Shown piece after piece: positions 23,269 to 34,715 of a stretch of 64,000 nucleotides of DNA (positions are counted from its first letter, which is position 1; every line of letters starts with the position of its first letter). This stretch comes from Massospora cicadina (lineage: Eukaryota > Entomophthoromycota > Entomophthoromycetes > Entomophthorales > Entomophthoraceae). The notes under the pieces are model-generated. The model saw only the letters and a list, made by a program, of their open reading frames with translations, did no database searches and had not been told where the DNA came from. The DNA lies in assembly GCA_022478985.1 (NCBI GenBank), contig JAKSZP010002654.1, forward strand, positions 186,001-250,000, written 5' to 3'. The position numbers and the translations under genes are program-made.

Positions 23269-23915
23269 GATATGAACTTGTCATTTTCATTGATGGCATG
23301 TATGAGAGTCTTGTTTAAGGGTCTTCTGAGAAATAAGGATTATTTAACAAAAATTTAAGAATTAAATTCAAAGCCTCCATGATTCCTTGTATATACGTGA
23401 AAACTTGCTGGAGTCAAATCACATGAAGTTGATCATCATCAGGACTCAAGGGCATAAATGATGTAAGTAATGGTGTCATATTGAGAAATTAATAAATAGT
23501 AAAGAATAATTTAGCTCTGCAATAGAATTTTCTAGAGAAGCCAACGGGTTTTTCCCCTTTTCTTTATGTAGATTGTAAGCAATGAAGGTGCTCAAATTCT
23601 CTTTGATGAGAACTTTGCAGCTCTTGGAGAACCTCCTAAGGCACAAGCAAACAGTTTAAGACGGCCCCTAAGCCCTCTATCAACGAGTGGTAAGCCATTT
23701 AAGCAGGAGCCTTTTGACTGTGATGCGTGTCATGATGCATGAAATGCTTTATAATTTGAAAACCAAATAAAAATGGAATGGCAAAGTTTCTGTTAAAATT
23801 TGTAAACAAGGTATTTGAAGAAAGCGAATTAGTTCAGTGCCTTCACTTGTAATAGTACTGCCTATTTAAAGGGGTTAGGCTTTGGTGGGCAGCTGCGCTG
23901 GTCTTTATTTAATTA
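23269..23915 (-). other. AT-rich gap, possibly gag of element F
   Basis: No open frame of note. The stretch around 23420-23520 resembles, weakly, the capsid coding part of element A on the minus strand (about 45025-45120). This would fit E having split a gag gene (F). The rest holds nothing recognisable. Confidence 0.3.
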
Positions 23916-24116
23916 CCTATGGTATCTTTTATTTATTTGAGGATGGCCAACTAGGGGACAGACACATCCAATATGTAGGGAAGAGGAAAACGGAAAACAG
24001 AAAAGGAAGAGAGCGCAAAACAAAGGAACACAAAAGATATGACTTGGCACACTTGGGTGTGGCTAGGAGCCACAGGTGGTGATAACTAGACCTTAAGTGG
24101 CATGGCAGCTCAGGGG

Positions 24117-27100
24117 CTAGTAGGGTGTACCGCCTATAAAGACTGTGAGGTTTTCAATGTCATAACAAAGGAACAAGATTGGAATCCAGTTGCCCGTCCA
24201 TTTCTTCCATTTGTGTTGGAGTGAGCTGAACATCCAGGCTTGGAAGTGGTCGGCCAAATGGCTGTGGAACCTGAAGATGGCTTGGTTGAAATTGTGGAGG
24301 ATCCTGTTGAAAGTGTCGAGGGTAATTGTGTGAATGGACCATTTGCAATGCTCACAATTAGAGCCCTTAGTGTCTGGGGGATAGGCGAGGCCATGTTGAG
24401 TGCCAGAATATTGCGGGATAGTCAAAATTTGGCTGTTGGTGATTGTTGAAACATTTGCATCATGTTGGCCCAGATATGCGTGATGGCAGGCACTCTTCCA
24501 GGCGGTGTGTTAGTGTGTTAGGTTCGCCGCAGATGGCGCATGTCTTGAGCATTGAGAAAGTACAGTCAGCTGTTCTAAACGTACGGCGCATGTATCGCCA
24601 CAGTGTGGAGCACACTTGTAAGGATAAGAGGGGGCAGGTGATGAGGTCCCACACCTGCTTTTGGGTGCGCAAGTCATATGGGACGTCTTGGTAGTCTAGG
24701 TAGTCAATATAGGAAATAGGAAAGGGTGGTAGTGAGGCAGGAGCGTTAGTCACTGTTTGTCCCCTGTGTAGTTGCACGTAACCAGTTTGAGGGTGAAAGT
24801 CTTCAGATTGCTGTGCATAGGAGAAGCTCAATCACCTTGTCTTAGGCTGTACAAAATGCGTTTGAAATACTGGTTGGTGTTGTGCGGTCCAATGGCAGTT
24901 GGGTGTGTTGCAAAGTATTTTATCAGAGTTGCAGGGTTGGAGGGGGACCTCAGATGTAGTGCCCTTGCGAAGTTGGTTTGGGATGCCTTATACCAGTAGG
25001 GATGGTGGGTTGGGTGACGTTGTGAGAGCTACCCATGAGCCTAGGATTTGCGTTGCTCTTTCCGTGAAGTTGAGAAGCCCCATCCCGCCTTTCTTCCGTG
25101 GGCCGTACATGGTCTCCAGCCTGACAGGTGCGCGGTAACCAGACCATAGCCAGTTCTGCAGGAGCTTGTAGACTGCGTTGGTAAAGTTGGCGGAGAAGGG
25201 AACCGCGTGGGCAGCAAACCATAACTTTGACAAGATCAGGGAGTTGGCTAACACAACTCTTCCGGTTAAACTAGCTTTACTCCTCCGCATACATGTCATT
25301 CTTTTTGTGATGTTGTCCAAAATGTTGGTTTCAATGGTGTCAAGTGCATATCCACTGGCTTCAAGCCATATGCCCAGATGATGAACTAGGTTGGTGGTGG
25401 TGTGGTGTGCAAAGGGTAAACACAGTGGTTTTACTGGCTTGGATCGTTGTTGTGTGGTTGGATGTGTGGTTGGTTGGTTTGTGTGGTGGTGAGAGGGTGG
25501 GGCCCAATTCGAACTGAATTTGCCCATAATAATTACCTCTGTTTTCTGTTTGTTCATCATGGCGTTACTCACTGACTCATACTGGTGAATAATGCGCTCA
25601 ATCGCCCTGGCATCCCTATTGCCTGAGACTCCAACAACGCAGTCGTCAGCAAAGGCGAGCATTTTGGTTGATAGTTGTCCCTCCAACCTGATTCAAGTGA
25701 GCTTTGAGTTTGCAATGCGGAGGAGAGGGTCAAGGGTAAAATTGTATAGTAGGGGGCTAAGCGGGTCACCTTGTTTAAGGCCCCTTTGGGGGGTGATGGT
25801 GTCAGTTAGGAAACCTGGGCCTCTGATTGCAAACCTGGCTGAGCGCGTTAGGAGGAGCGCCCAGTTTATAAAGCGGGGTGGTAGGTTGAAAGCCTTTAGA
25901 CACTGTTCTAGGTAACCCCAGTGCACTCGGTTGTATGCTTTCTTTTGGTTCAGGAAAGCAAGGGCGCCTGTGGGGTAGCTTTGCAGATGTTGGCAATTGT
26001 GTGGATGTTATCCCAAATTGAGCGATTTGGGATGAAGCCAAACTGATGGGGGAGAGGGCTGTCTGAGCAATGCAACCCAGACGTTTAGATAAGATTTTAG
26101 TTAGTATTTTGGTGTCAGTATTGGTGAGAGCGATTGGATGCCAGTTGTTTAGGTCTGCCTGGTCTCTTTTTGAAGAGTGTGACCACATATGCGTCTTGGC
26201 CGCCAGGTAGAAGGGATGTGTCTTCCAGGTACTTATTCATAGTTGCCAGTAGTATTGGTGCGATATATTCAAAATATTTTTTGGAAAATTCATATGGTAG
26301 GCCATCAGGCCCAGGGCACTTGTTGCACGGGATTGATCTTATTACCTCCTATAGTTCATCTTTAGTGATGGGCGCTACAAGGTCTGGTTGACCAGCTATA
26401 GTGTCAATATTAGCGGATGATAAAAATTTTCAATTTCTCTAGGTGATGCAAAATCCGCCGTGTACAGGTTGGTGTAAAATCGGTGTAATTCAGCCGATAT
26501 TTCTGATGGTGTGGATACCAGTGTGTCATCTGCTCGGCGGACCTGTGTGCAAGTCGCCAAAGTTCAAATTGGTTTAAAACGGCGGAAAAATTGGGCCATG
26601 TGAGTTTCTCCAGATAAAATGTATTTTGATTTGTAGCATACTTTGGTGTAATGCTGGTGTTTTCTAAAGAGGGAGTTTACCTGTATGGATAGCTGGAACC
26701 ACAGACGGCCCCATTGGGGGTTGTATCCCTCATGAGGTGTGTTGTTTTCTAAGTGTTGAAGCTGTATGATAGCCTTGTTAATTGTCACGGACATTGTGGC
26801 TGTTTTTCTGGAGTTCAGGTGGCAGCTTTCTTGGTTGCATGAGCCTTGAATATTTCCCATTCGGTGAAAGGGTTCCCATTGAGGTGTCATCTTTCTTGCT
26901 GTGTTGTTAGCACCATCTCAATCCAAAATTTTTAGCTCCAGAAGATGGATGGTGCTCGGGTGAACTCTGTGCCAGGTTGGTGGCTTTTTGTATTTTTCTG
27001 AGGATGATAACGCTATTGAGACCATCTAGTGGTCAGAGAAAGGGATAATTGTTGTTGTAAAATCTGATAATCAGTGCCAGAAGTCTATAGGGGCGAGCAT

Positions 27101-27761
27101 CAAATCAATCCAGGTCATTGAGACCAGCTGGTTATTGTTGTGGTGGGGCCTCATCATGTTAGCCAGGGTGGGGGCTTATTTGAGAATGGTGTTGCATAGG
27201 CCCAGCGTTGCCTTTAGTATGCGTAGTTCTGTGTGGCCACGAGGTATAGCCTTAGAATTGGGCCAACAGTCAGTAATGGTGTTAAGCTAGCAGTTGAAAT
27301 CTCCCGCAAAAACGTTGCCTCAGGGAAAGGGATTGAGAGGATATCAGAGAAAAATTTTCGGCGGTTGTTCAGATCATTTGGGGCATACACACATGCCACG
27401 GCGAAATTTTCTCCATTCCACTTGAGGTCCGCTAGAAGCATCCATCCCTCCAGGTGGGAGGATGTGCTTCAGAAATTTACTGGAGGGTCACGATTTGTTC
27501 AAATTACCACCCCACAGTGGTATATCCAAAAGGATTTGGCCAGATTGAGCATGGTTGACCATGACTCCTCCTCCCCAGTAAATAGTGGATTTCTTGGATG
27601 GCCTAGCTGTCCACGGGGATAATGTGCAGGAAAGTCATTTTTTTGGCCTGGGATGTGGGGGCCTTGGATCCCGCGATGTTGAGCGTCCCTATGTTGATTG
27701 CAGTAGTCTGCACATCAGGAACGCTGGGTTGACCCACTGAGGTCACCCAGTTCCTTATCAT
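24117..27761 (-). pseudogene. LINE ORF2: endonuclease, reverse transcriptase, zinc motif (LINE-2)
   Basis: The start at 27761 leads to IGTLNIAGSKA, as in LINE-3 (LGMLNIAELKA). Endonuclease motifs VACVYAPND (27408-27380) and YPFSDH (about 27045) follow. RT motifs: LNNWHPIALTNTDTKILTKIL (about 26150), INWALLLT, RGLKQGDPLSPLLYNF (about 25790-25745) and MLAFADDCVVGVS (about 25663-25625), active site intact. A His/Thr/Gln-rich insert follows. The thumb reads SLTGRVVLANSLILSKLWF. The C-terminal Cys/His motif CAICGEPNTLTHRLEEC lies at about 24535-24485, and the tail has FHSHLADHFQAWMF near 24245. Frameshifts separate these blocks, so the copy is dead. Confidence 0.9.
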
Positions 27762-27764
27762 GGG

Positions 27765-29229
27765 TCATACTGTGAGTATGGGGCTGATTAGCCAGATTGG
27801 TTCCAGTGTGTTAGTCAGCAGTCTTAGTACTGGTTTTGTTCAGTTTCTTCTGGCTCAGATTACTCCGTGTAGTTTGGGTCTGGCATGGGTTGGCTTGTGC
27901 CCCATCAGCAAAAAATTTTGCCGCTTGCCTGTGGGTTTGATGGGCAGAACTAGGAGTTGGGGTGATTGGGTTTTATGCATAAGTGTTGTCACATTGTGAT
28001 TGGCTGAAATGATCTTCCATATCATTGTTTATCACACATGATTGGCTGGGAGGATCCACAGTGGTGCAAGGTGGATCTGCTCCCACTTGGTTGGAGGTGT
28101 TTGATTGGTTGCGTCCAAAAAATTCATTATTTTTGGTTGCATTGGGTTATATGTGGGGGATCTGATTGGTTATTCCACTGCGCTGCCATGGCATCCACCT
28201 GAATCTGTTCTGGGGAATCTGTGGTGTGGGTTTGGGTCTCAGCGGAACTCGCGGCCTGCTTGTGGTCAGTCTGTGTGTGACGGCGGTCCTTACATGAAAC
28301 AGGCTTGACTAAAGCGATGTTGGCTCTTTTGCCCCAATAGAAGGCAAAAGTGGAGTCCTTAATTTTGCCAAAAGTTGGGCTTGTTTCATCCATATTGTCC
28401 TCACAAAATTTTGGTGCTTCAATCCTGCACTTGACGGGGCATGTGTGGTCTTTGTGGCCTATAGCTGAGCAGAATTCGCAGATAGGTGGGGTGTGTTCTG
28501 GTGTGATGCAGAGGCGAGATACGCTGCCATTGGGGAGGTTGATGGTCACCATGCAGGGAATGTGGGTGATATCCTCTACCACGTCCTGATCGGGTTCTAT
28601 AATGGCTATTGCCTTCCCCTGTACACAGGTGGGCAGGAGGGGGAATATCTCAAATTTAAACTGTTTGATTATGCTGTAACCTTTAAGGCCCCCATGTAGC
28701 TTGTCCGCGAGGATATCACGGTGCATGGTGCTCAGGAGTCAGTCAAATATGATGAATAGGTCTTTTGCCTTGTTCCATCATGTGCGCTCCGTGCAGATCT
28801 GCAGTCTTCATCATTAATCTTTATGGAGAATATGATTTTCGCTGCGTCCGCCGCTTCTTCTGTGGACATGAACCTGACATCCACCCATCCTCTATGTAAA
28901 TTTATATAATTTACCAAGACAATGTTGGGAAAGTTGTGGAGAAGGCCTCCCCCCATTTTTTCCCAAAATTTGAGGGAAGTATCACTGACCATAATTCTAA
29001 GGCCATGCTCAAGGGAGGACAGGGGTTGGGAGTGTTCTATTTTGGTATATGCGCCCATATTTTGCAGAAATTGCAAAACTCTGGGTGCGGCGCTGTACTC
29101 ACCCTTTTTGGTGGGAGGGTGTGTCAACATTCTGCTGGGGCGTTTTCCCCAGCAGGTTGGGAGGGCTTCAGGTTTTTGTGCTGGCCACTTTCGCCCAACT
29201 GGTGTTGTTGCGGACAAATTTTCTCATAT
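27765..29229 (-). pseudogene. LINE ORF1, CCHC protein (LINE-2)
   Basis: Two long minus frames make up most of it. Frame 29217-28732 has YTKIEHSQPLSSLEHGLRI and GWVDVRFMSTEEAADAAK. Frame 28726-28127 (199 codons) has GYSIIKQFKFEIFPLLPTC, GKAIAIIEP, then the zinc knuckle CEFCSAIGHKDHTC at about 28490-28449 and a Gln/Thr-rich tail. The same blocks occur in LINE-1 and LINE-3. The likely start is the ATG near 29229 (MRKFVRNNTSWAK, matching MSGSSWASK of LINE-3), with a frameshift soon after. RNA-binding role in the LINE particle is inferred from the knuckle and position. Confidence 0.82.
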
Positions 29230-29323
29230 TCTGACTGATTGTCAATCTCAGAGAAATTGCGTAGAATCATGTTACTAAAAGTGATAGTAACTGGAAAGAA
29301 AAGCTGTCCTATGGTATCTTTTA

Positions 29324-32300
29324 ATTTTGGGTGTATTCTTAAGTTCACTCATGGAAATGGTCAGAATCACAAAATTATTGCAAAAACTTGGGCTGGTAGT
29401 GTGATGAGGAATGTCAAAATTTGATGCTCTCTAGTATGACTATTCAAGCCTCTATAAAACTTATAATAAAATTACGCTTCATTTGTGGTGGCATGGCAGT
29501 TGATTGCCATAGAAAATTGCTATAGAAATATTGCATAAGTTCATATAAAGGAGAAATTTAGAATGGCAGGCAAGTAATTTTGTTTCAATTTAGAATCTAA
29601 GAATCATATCATCGAACTAAATAAAAAGTGCTTCAGAAATTTATGTTTTATGAAAAGGTAATATTTGGGGAAAAGGGTGGCGGTATAGAAGAACTTACTT
29701 AGAGTAAAATCTGCTATTCTGTTGGAGTAGATGGAGAGTTTCACTGCATAAGAGCCTAATCCTCTTAATATATATACCACTAGGAAGTAATGGGAACAAT
29801 GTAATAGGCTGCCAAACACAAATCTCCCTGAAGGCCTGTGTTTAGAGGGTTTGATCATCCAAAATCTTGTATTAAAAGTTTTGGCTTGTGTATATGTTTG
29901 ACAATATAGCTAATAAAGGGCATAATTTATCTAGCTTCTTTGCAGAGGCAAAAATGGATTCAGAATTCTACCTGAGTGACTTCTATATCAAGCTTAAAGA
30001 ACAATGTAATGACTGTGATAGTTTCAGAGGTTAGTTTCACAGAAAGAGTCTTTATACAATATTAATGTGAGGACACTGTCTCTACATATTTTGGGTCTTT
30101 AGTCCAATTGATTTCTTGGTTTTTAGTCTTCCTGTGTTCATTCATGAATTAGTTAGGGCTGCTTTAATGGCCTTCTGTTACATCCAAACTTTCAAAACTG
30201 AAATTTTAACTTCACTTCTACTGATTTGGTTCCCTAGGTCAGTAAAAGTTTGTTCTAGCCAATTAATATGCTTAGTGAGAATTTGTTAACGCATTCATGT
30301 TTTACATCTCCTTTTTCTAATGCTCAAAACGTGACATTAGGTTTATTAGGTGGTCATTAGTGTAAAATTCTCATGATTGGCCAATTTGTCCAATTTGCTA
30401 ATCTAAGGCTTGAATCTATAAAACAATTTTGCCCTTATACTGCTTGTTAGAACTTTCAGTTTAGGATAGTAAACCTAAGGGGTAGGTAGTCTCAGGGCTC
30501 TAGGGCCCTTCTGCTCCATAAGAGAAATGGGGCTCTCAAGGCCATTAAGGGTCTTGGAGCCAGTAAGAACCATCAGTTTTTAGCGTGAATTTGAAGCCCT
30601 TGGGGCCCTTTAGAATCACCAGGATCCTCAGACACTTGGATTCCTGTGTCCAGGTGATGGTCTAACATCATTTTTGCATTCCTATAAAATTTTGCCTCTA
30701 ATCAGCTCAGGCGTTGCACCAGAGCCAATTCTAGAGCCTGAATCCAATCATCATATTTCGAGGGAAATGATTAAATAAACATGTAATTCAGCTACTACAT
30801 CTTGTAATTGGTGAGTAAGCTGATTATCGATGTAGCCCAAAAATTTTAAAATCCAGTAGGGCAGTTTAATTCTGGGCATTTATATTTAGTAGTAGATTAT
30901 CCTGTATTACAGCATTGTTACCTCGGAAAAATGCAGAAGAAGCTACATAAAAGTAAACGAGGTTTAAGTTGAGGTTCCCTATAAATCCCAACTGGCGTAA
31001 TACCTCCTGATGATGAGTCATACATCTGGTAGAGGTAATGAATGGCAGGAATTATGAGCAAGCAAAGGTATGGTTCCATCCCATTAGCTAAAACATTAGT
31101 AGCTAAGGGTAGAAGAACCATATTCCTCCTCATGTAGAAGGGTATTACTATCTTTTGGGTAAAAACTGGATCAGACTTCAGCTAAGTAGGATCCATCCAA
31201 TAACTGCTGGATGGGATTTATAGTGTTTTCATACTGTAGTTGATATTGATTGAGGTCTGTAACGGACAAGCTGAACTCAAAGGTGCCCTGGAACAAAAAT
31301 ATCATGTTGTATAGGTGTCCTTTCATATTAGATGTGTTTATACATCAAGTGATAATTCAGCCACATTGTAAAGGAGATTCATTAGTAGAATTATATCCAT
31401 ATTCTGTGATTGAATTTTCACTTTTTCAACTTAGGCGGCCTGAAGTGACAACTAATATTGACTTCACTATTATACCATAGCCAAATTAAGTAATTATTTT
31501 TCGTTGTACAGATGTGTCCTGTTCTGAAATCCTAGCTTCATTTGGGATGTCACTTGGCAGCAAAATATCTTCTGAGAGACAATGGTATGCACTTTACCTT
31601 CATTTGGTCTGCTTATTAACAACTATTCTGGGTATTAATAGCTGATGTTATCGTCTTGAGCGCAGAGAAATGTAAAAATACACGCTAAATAACCAGTGAC
31701 CAATTTTGAACTATCTCTATTAGTTTGACTAGTAATATTTATAAGATGCGAAAGGAAGCTTGTGGCATATAAGGCTTCTGAATCCTCATTTATAAGAATT
31801 TTCATTTTAAAGTAGTAGGAGATTCGAGAAAAAGCCATATACTTATGTCAACATATACTTTTTGTGCTCCCATTGTTCTTGTACTTTGTGTTTTGTTACT
31901 CTAGGTATTGGGATGCAGTTGACCCAGGTGATTAAAGCAGTGTCTCTAGAAGAATCATACCTTGTGATAATTATTTAAGCCCTTAGATTAGTTCCTTCCT
32001 ATCTGGAGACATCAACCTACTAAATTGAAATTTATTTAGGTCAAAAATTTTATCTCAGATGGGGCATTTTTTTATAATACTAGATGGTCCTAACCTGAGG
32101 GGGATTCATCGATGTTCAGATGGGGCATTTTGAATGTTCATCATTACAATCTTTGACATTGTAAGATCATTTTCCTTTACAAACGCCAACATTAACCAAT
32201 AATGGCGCGTCCTTAATCCTTTCCAGCCTCATTTTTTGCAACATCTATTAAATGTCTTTTCACAATAACCTAAAAACTAAGATTATTAGAAATTCTGGTA

Positions 32301-33184
32301 AGGTATCTAAAATAGTTTTATATTTCAAGAATAGTGCTGCCTTCCACTAAGCCCCATTTCTTAAATAGGTTAATACTCTCATTGTAAGTGTGCTGGCTTA
32401 CATTGTTCTTATCTTCTACATGATTCTAGATAAAAAAATCTTGGTTTTTAAATTTGTAATTTTTACAGTTTTTTGAACTATATTGTGTGTTGTGGCTTCT
32501 TCCATGCTTGCTGAAAAAATACTTACCATTGTCAATCAGGGCTTTGAGGTAATTCTGACAAAATGCTTAGTTAATTGCTTTAGAACTAAGAGTTTTTTTA
32601 CCAGAGACAACTTTGTTTCATTGTAACAACAATTAAGTCTCTAGTAATTGTTAAAGTGTGGCCCAGATGACCCATGCTCCTTAAATTGGTCTAGTAATGC
32701 TAAATTTATATTCCCTTATAAGTTGAAAGATCACGTCAATCTGGGAGAGTGCTATAAGACCATCCTTTAATTTCATTAATAATAACTTTTACAAAAGTCA
32801 TCTCAGATCCAGATGAGAAAAGAAAACTGAATATATATTTATGTTTAAGTTTTTTCTTGTTTAAAACTAAGACCATAAAGAGAAAATAAGGATAATGTAT
32901 TAAAATTTAATCTAATTATAAATTTGGTTGTTTTCAGAGAGTATTCTAACATGTTAATAATTTACACATTGAATCTTTTATCTAACAAATTAGTCACTTT
33001 TCAAATCAACAACCTAATTATTTTACCATAAAAACCAGTATTAGTTCACTTACAAGTTGACATCTTCCTAAGATCACAATAATTAGCCCACTTACTTTCT
33101 CATCCATCAGTATCATGAAATGTGAGCTAAAATGGAAAATTTCATTATGTTAAAAGAGTGTACTATGACATTGATTATGTATAT
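29324..33184. other. AT-rich DNA between LINE-2 and LINE-3
   Basis: 3.9 kb without a recognisable gene. Plus-strand frame 31250-31480 and minus frames 29858-29604, 31133-30918 and 31838-31635 carry no motif I know. One GC-richer patch at 30470-30660 is listed separately. A possible degraded gag of the A/E type may extend right of it (about 30.66-31.15 kb, minus), but that is a faint resemblance only. Confidence 0.4.
30470..30660 (-). pseudogene. Possible collagen-like Gag scrap
   Basis: The reverse complement of about 30590-30640 reads PGDSKGPQGLQ, and runs of gggccc recur at 30502-30510 and 30602-30610 on an otherwise AT-rich background. This resembles the Gly-X-Y tract of the Gag of E and A after heavy decay. 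Three or four triplets only, so it may be chance. Confidence 0.3.
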
Positions 33185-33294
33185 AATTATGTGCAATTGC
33201 AACTTTTCTTTCTCGTTGCAAACGCTTTTGCAACCTATTCAATTCAAGACTAAATCTAGTTTGATAATCTCACAGAGGAGATTAGTTTGCGCCC

Positions 33295-34709
33295 ATGTCT
33301 GGGAGCAGTTGGGCAAGCAAGGCAAGAGGAGCAGGCGGAAGGCCCACGGCCTCCAACGTTTGAAAACGCCCCGGAGAATCTGGCAGAATAGACAAAAATC
33401 TCAAAAAACCGGCGGTCACAATTTCCCCAGAGATACTCACGTGGCAAGCACGATGCAACCAGTACATCAACACGCCACACTCCTAGCCACTTTCGTCAGT
33501 GGAATTCAGAGTCCGTGTGTATCTGGACATCCAAAAAACGGCCTTATGGGAAAAATTTTGTGAAGATGTACACAAAATTTTCCTGACCGCGGTGTATGTT
33601 GCACCTCACTCCATGTTGCGTGGTTGGCTGGACCTAGGTTTTGAAAGCAAAATAGCAGCAGATGAGGCTGCAGTGGTGCGCATAGTGGTCAACCTCCCCA
33701 AAGGACAATGGGTTATTGAAACCAAATGCACCAGATGGACAAAATCAAACCAAAGTTTTCCTCACGTTTGACTTTTGCCTACTACGGTAAAACATGACAT
33801 TTTGGAGCAACACCTGAAAGATGGTCTCGCCATATATGGCGAAATACAATCTTTCTAAATGCAATGCTTCACGCTGATGCCACACCTGTGCACCGGCAAA
33901 GCCATCACAGTTCTGACCCCAACTGAGGAGATTGCGAAGGACCTAACCCAGATCCTGCACGCCACCTTTATTGACATCGCAGGGCATACCACCCACCCAT
34001 TCTGGGTAACCATGGACAGCGCGCCCCCCATTTGCACCCACTGTGATGCATTTGGCCATAAGGCACATGCATGCCCCATCAAGGAGGGCGTCACATTCCA
34101 AGAGAACCCCTCAGTGGCCATGGCCAGCGGAGAGGCGCACTATGAATCATCTGCAAGCACCAAGGAGGCTTTCCCGTGGGGAACACAAGGCTGCTACCTA
34201 TTGGTAAAGCCCATCTCCCCGCAGGAGCAGAAGAAGGCCAAGCAGGCCCATAGGGCCACGGCCAAGGAAGTGACCAAGGCCACCACCACCATCCTGCACT
34301 CACAACGCCAGGAGGACATGGAGACCTTCGTGGTGGAAGCGACTTGGGAATCCATCACCCAATCATATTGGGAGGCCCATGCTGAGCGGGCCACTCAATC
34401 TGAGGATCCAATGGGAGATTTGATCTCACCCAATCGCTTCACCCAAGCTCCAGTTGAAACTGACTTGGGACCTATCCCAACTGAAAATAAATTTTTTTAC
34501 CTGCTCAACGGTGCACCAAACTTATCCACACCGCAAAAAATTTGCCAACGTCAGGAAAACATAAAGCAAAGGCCAAAGCTAACACGACTCTTTCTGCAAA
34601 AATTAACTCAAACCCCGATAGCGTTGCTGCTAACACCCACGCTGCTGTGAAAGCCCATGGGGACCTTGAAGAGGCTGGTGGGCCTGGGGGCCCACCCCCT
34701 CGCACCTAA
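33295..34709 (+). pseudogene. LINE ORF1, CCHC protein (LINE-3)
   Basis: One frame can be followed from the ATG at 33295 (MSGSSWASKARGAGG) to about 34530, interrupted only by stops at 33361 (TGA), about 33481 (TAG), 33769 (TGA) and 33856 (TAA). A frameshift in an A-run near 34535 moves to the frame that ends with PPPRT and TAA at 34707-34709. Conserved blocks: YLDIQKTALWEKF, RGWLDLGFESK, MPHLCTGKAITVL, then the knuckle CTHCDAFGHKAHAC at about 34036-34077, then a Lys/Ala-rich and a Gln/Glu-rich segment. About 470 codons. Expected to bind the LINE RNA. The start is chosen because LINE-2 has a similar N-terminus. Confidence 0.88.
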
Positions 34710-34715
34710 GGTGCA

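Larger units (their letters stand above)
23932..29307 (-). mobile_element. LINE-2: near-full-length non-LTR retrotransposon
   Basis: A perfect 16-bp target duplication, CCTATGGTATCTTTTA, flanks it at 23916-23931 and 29308-29323. On minus it begins acagcttttctttcc, like LINE-3, and ends ...ggccatcctcaaataaa with no long poly(A). Length 5376. ORF1 (about 29.23-27.77 kb) and ORF2 (27761-24117) are in order. ORF2 retains the longest RT frame of the three copies (232 codons at 25686-24988). Confidence 0.92.

Noticed and set aside
24134..24394. Open frames on several strands near 24.1-24.4 kb (Ser/Thr/Pro-rich 86-codon frame)
   Set aside because: They overlap the C-terminal end of LINE-2 ORF2, whose conserved HFQAWMF motif is in another frame; the Ser-rich frame is an antisense or shifted shadow.
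25440..25500. GT-rich run resembling a microsatellite
   Set aside because: It is inside LINE-2 ORF2 and translates in frame on minus to a His/Thr/Gln-rich insert between RT blocks; it is not a separate repeat array.
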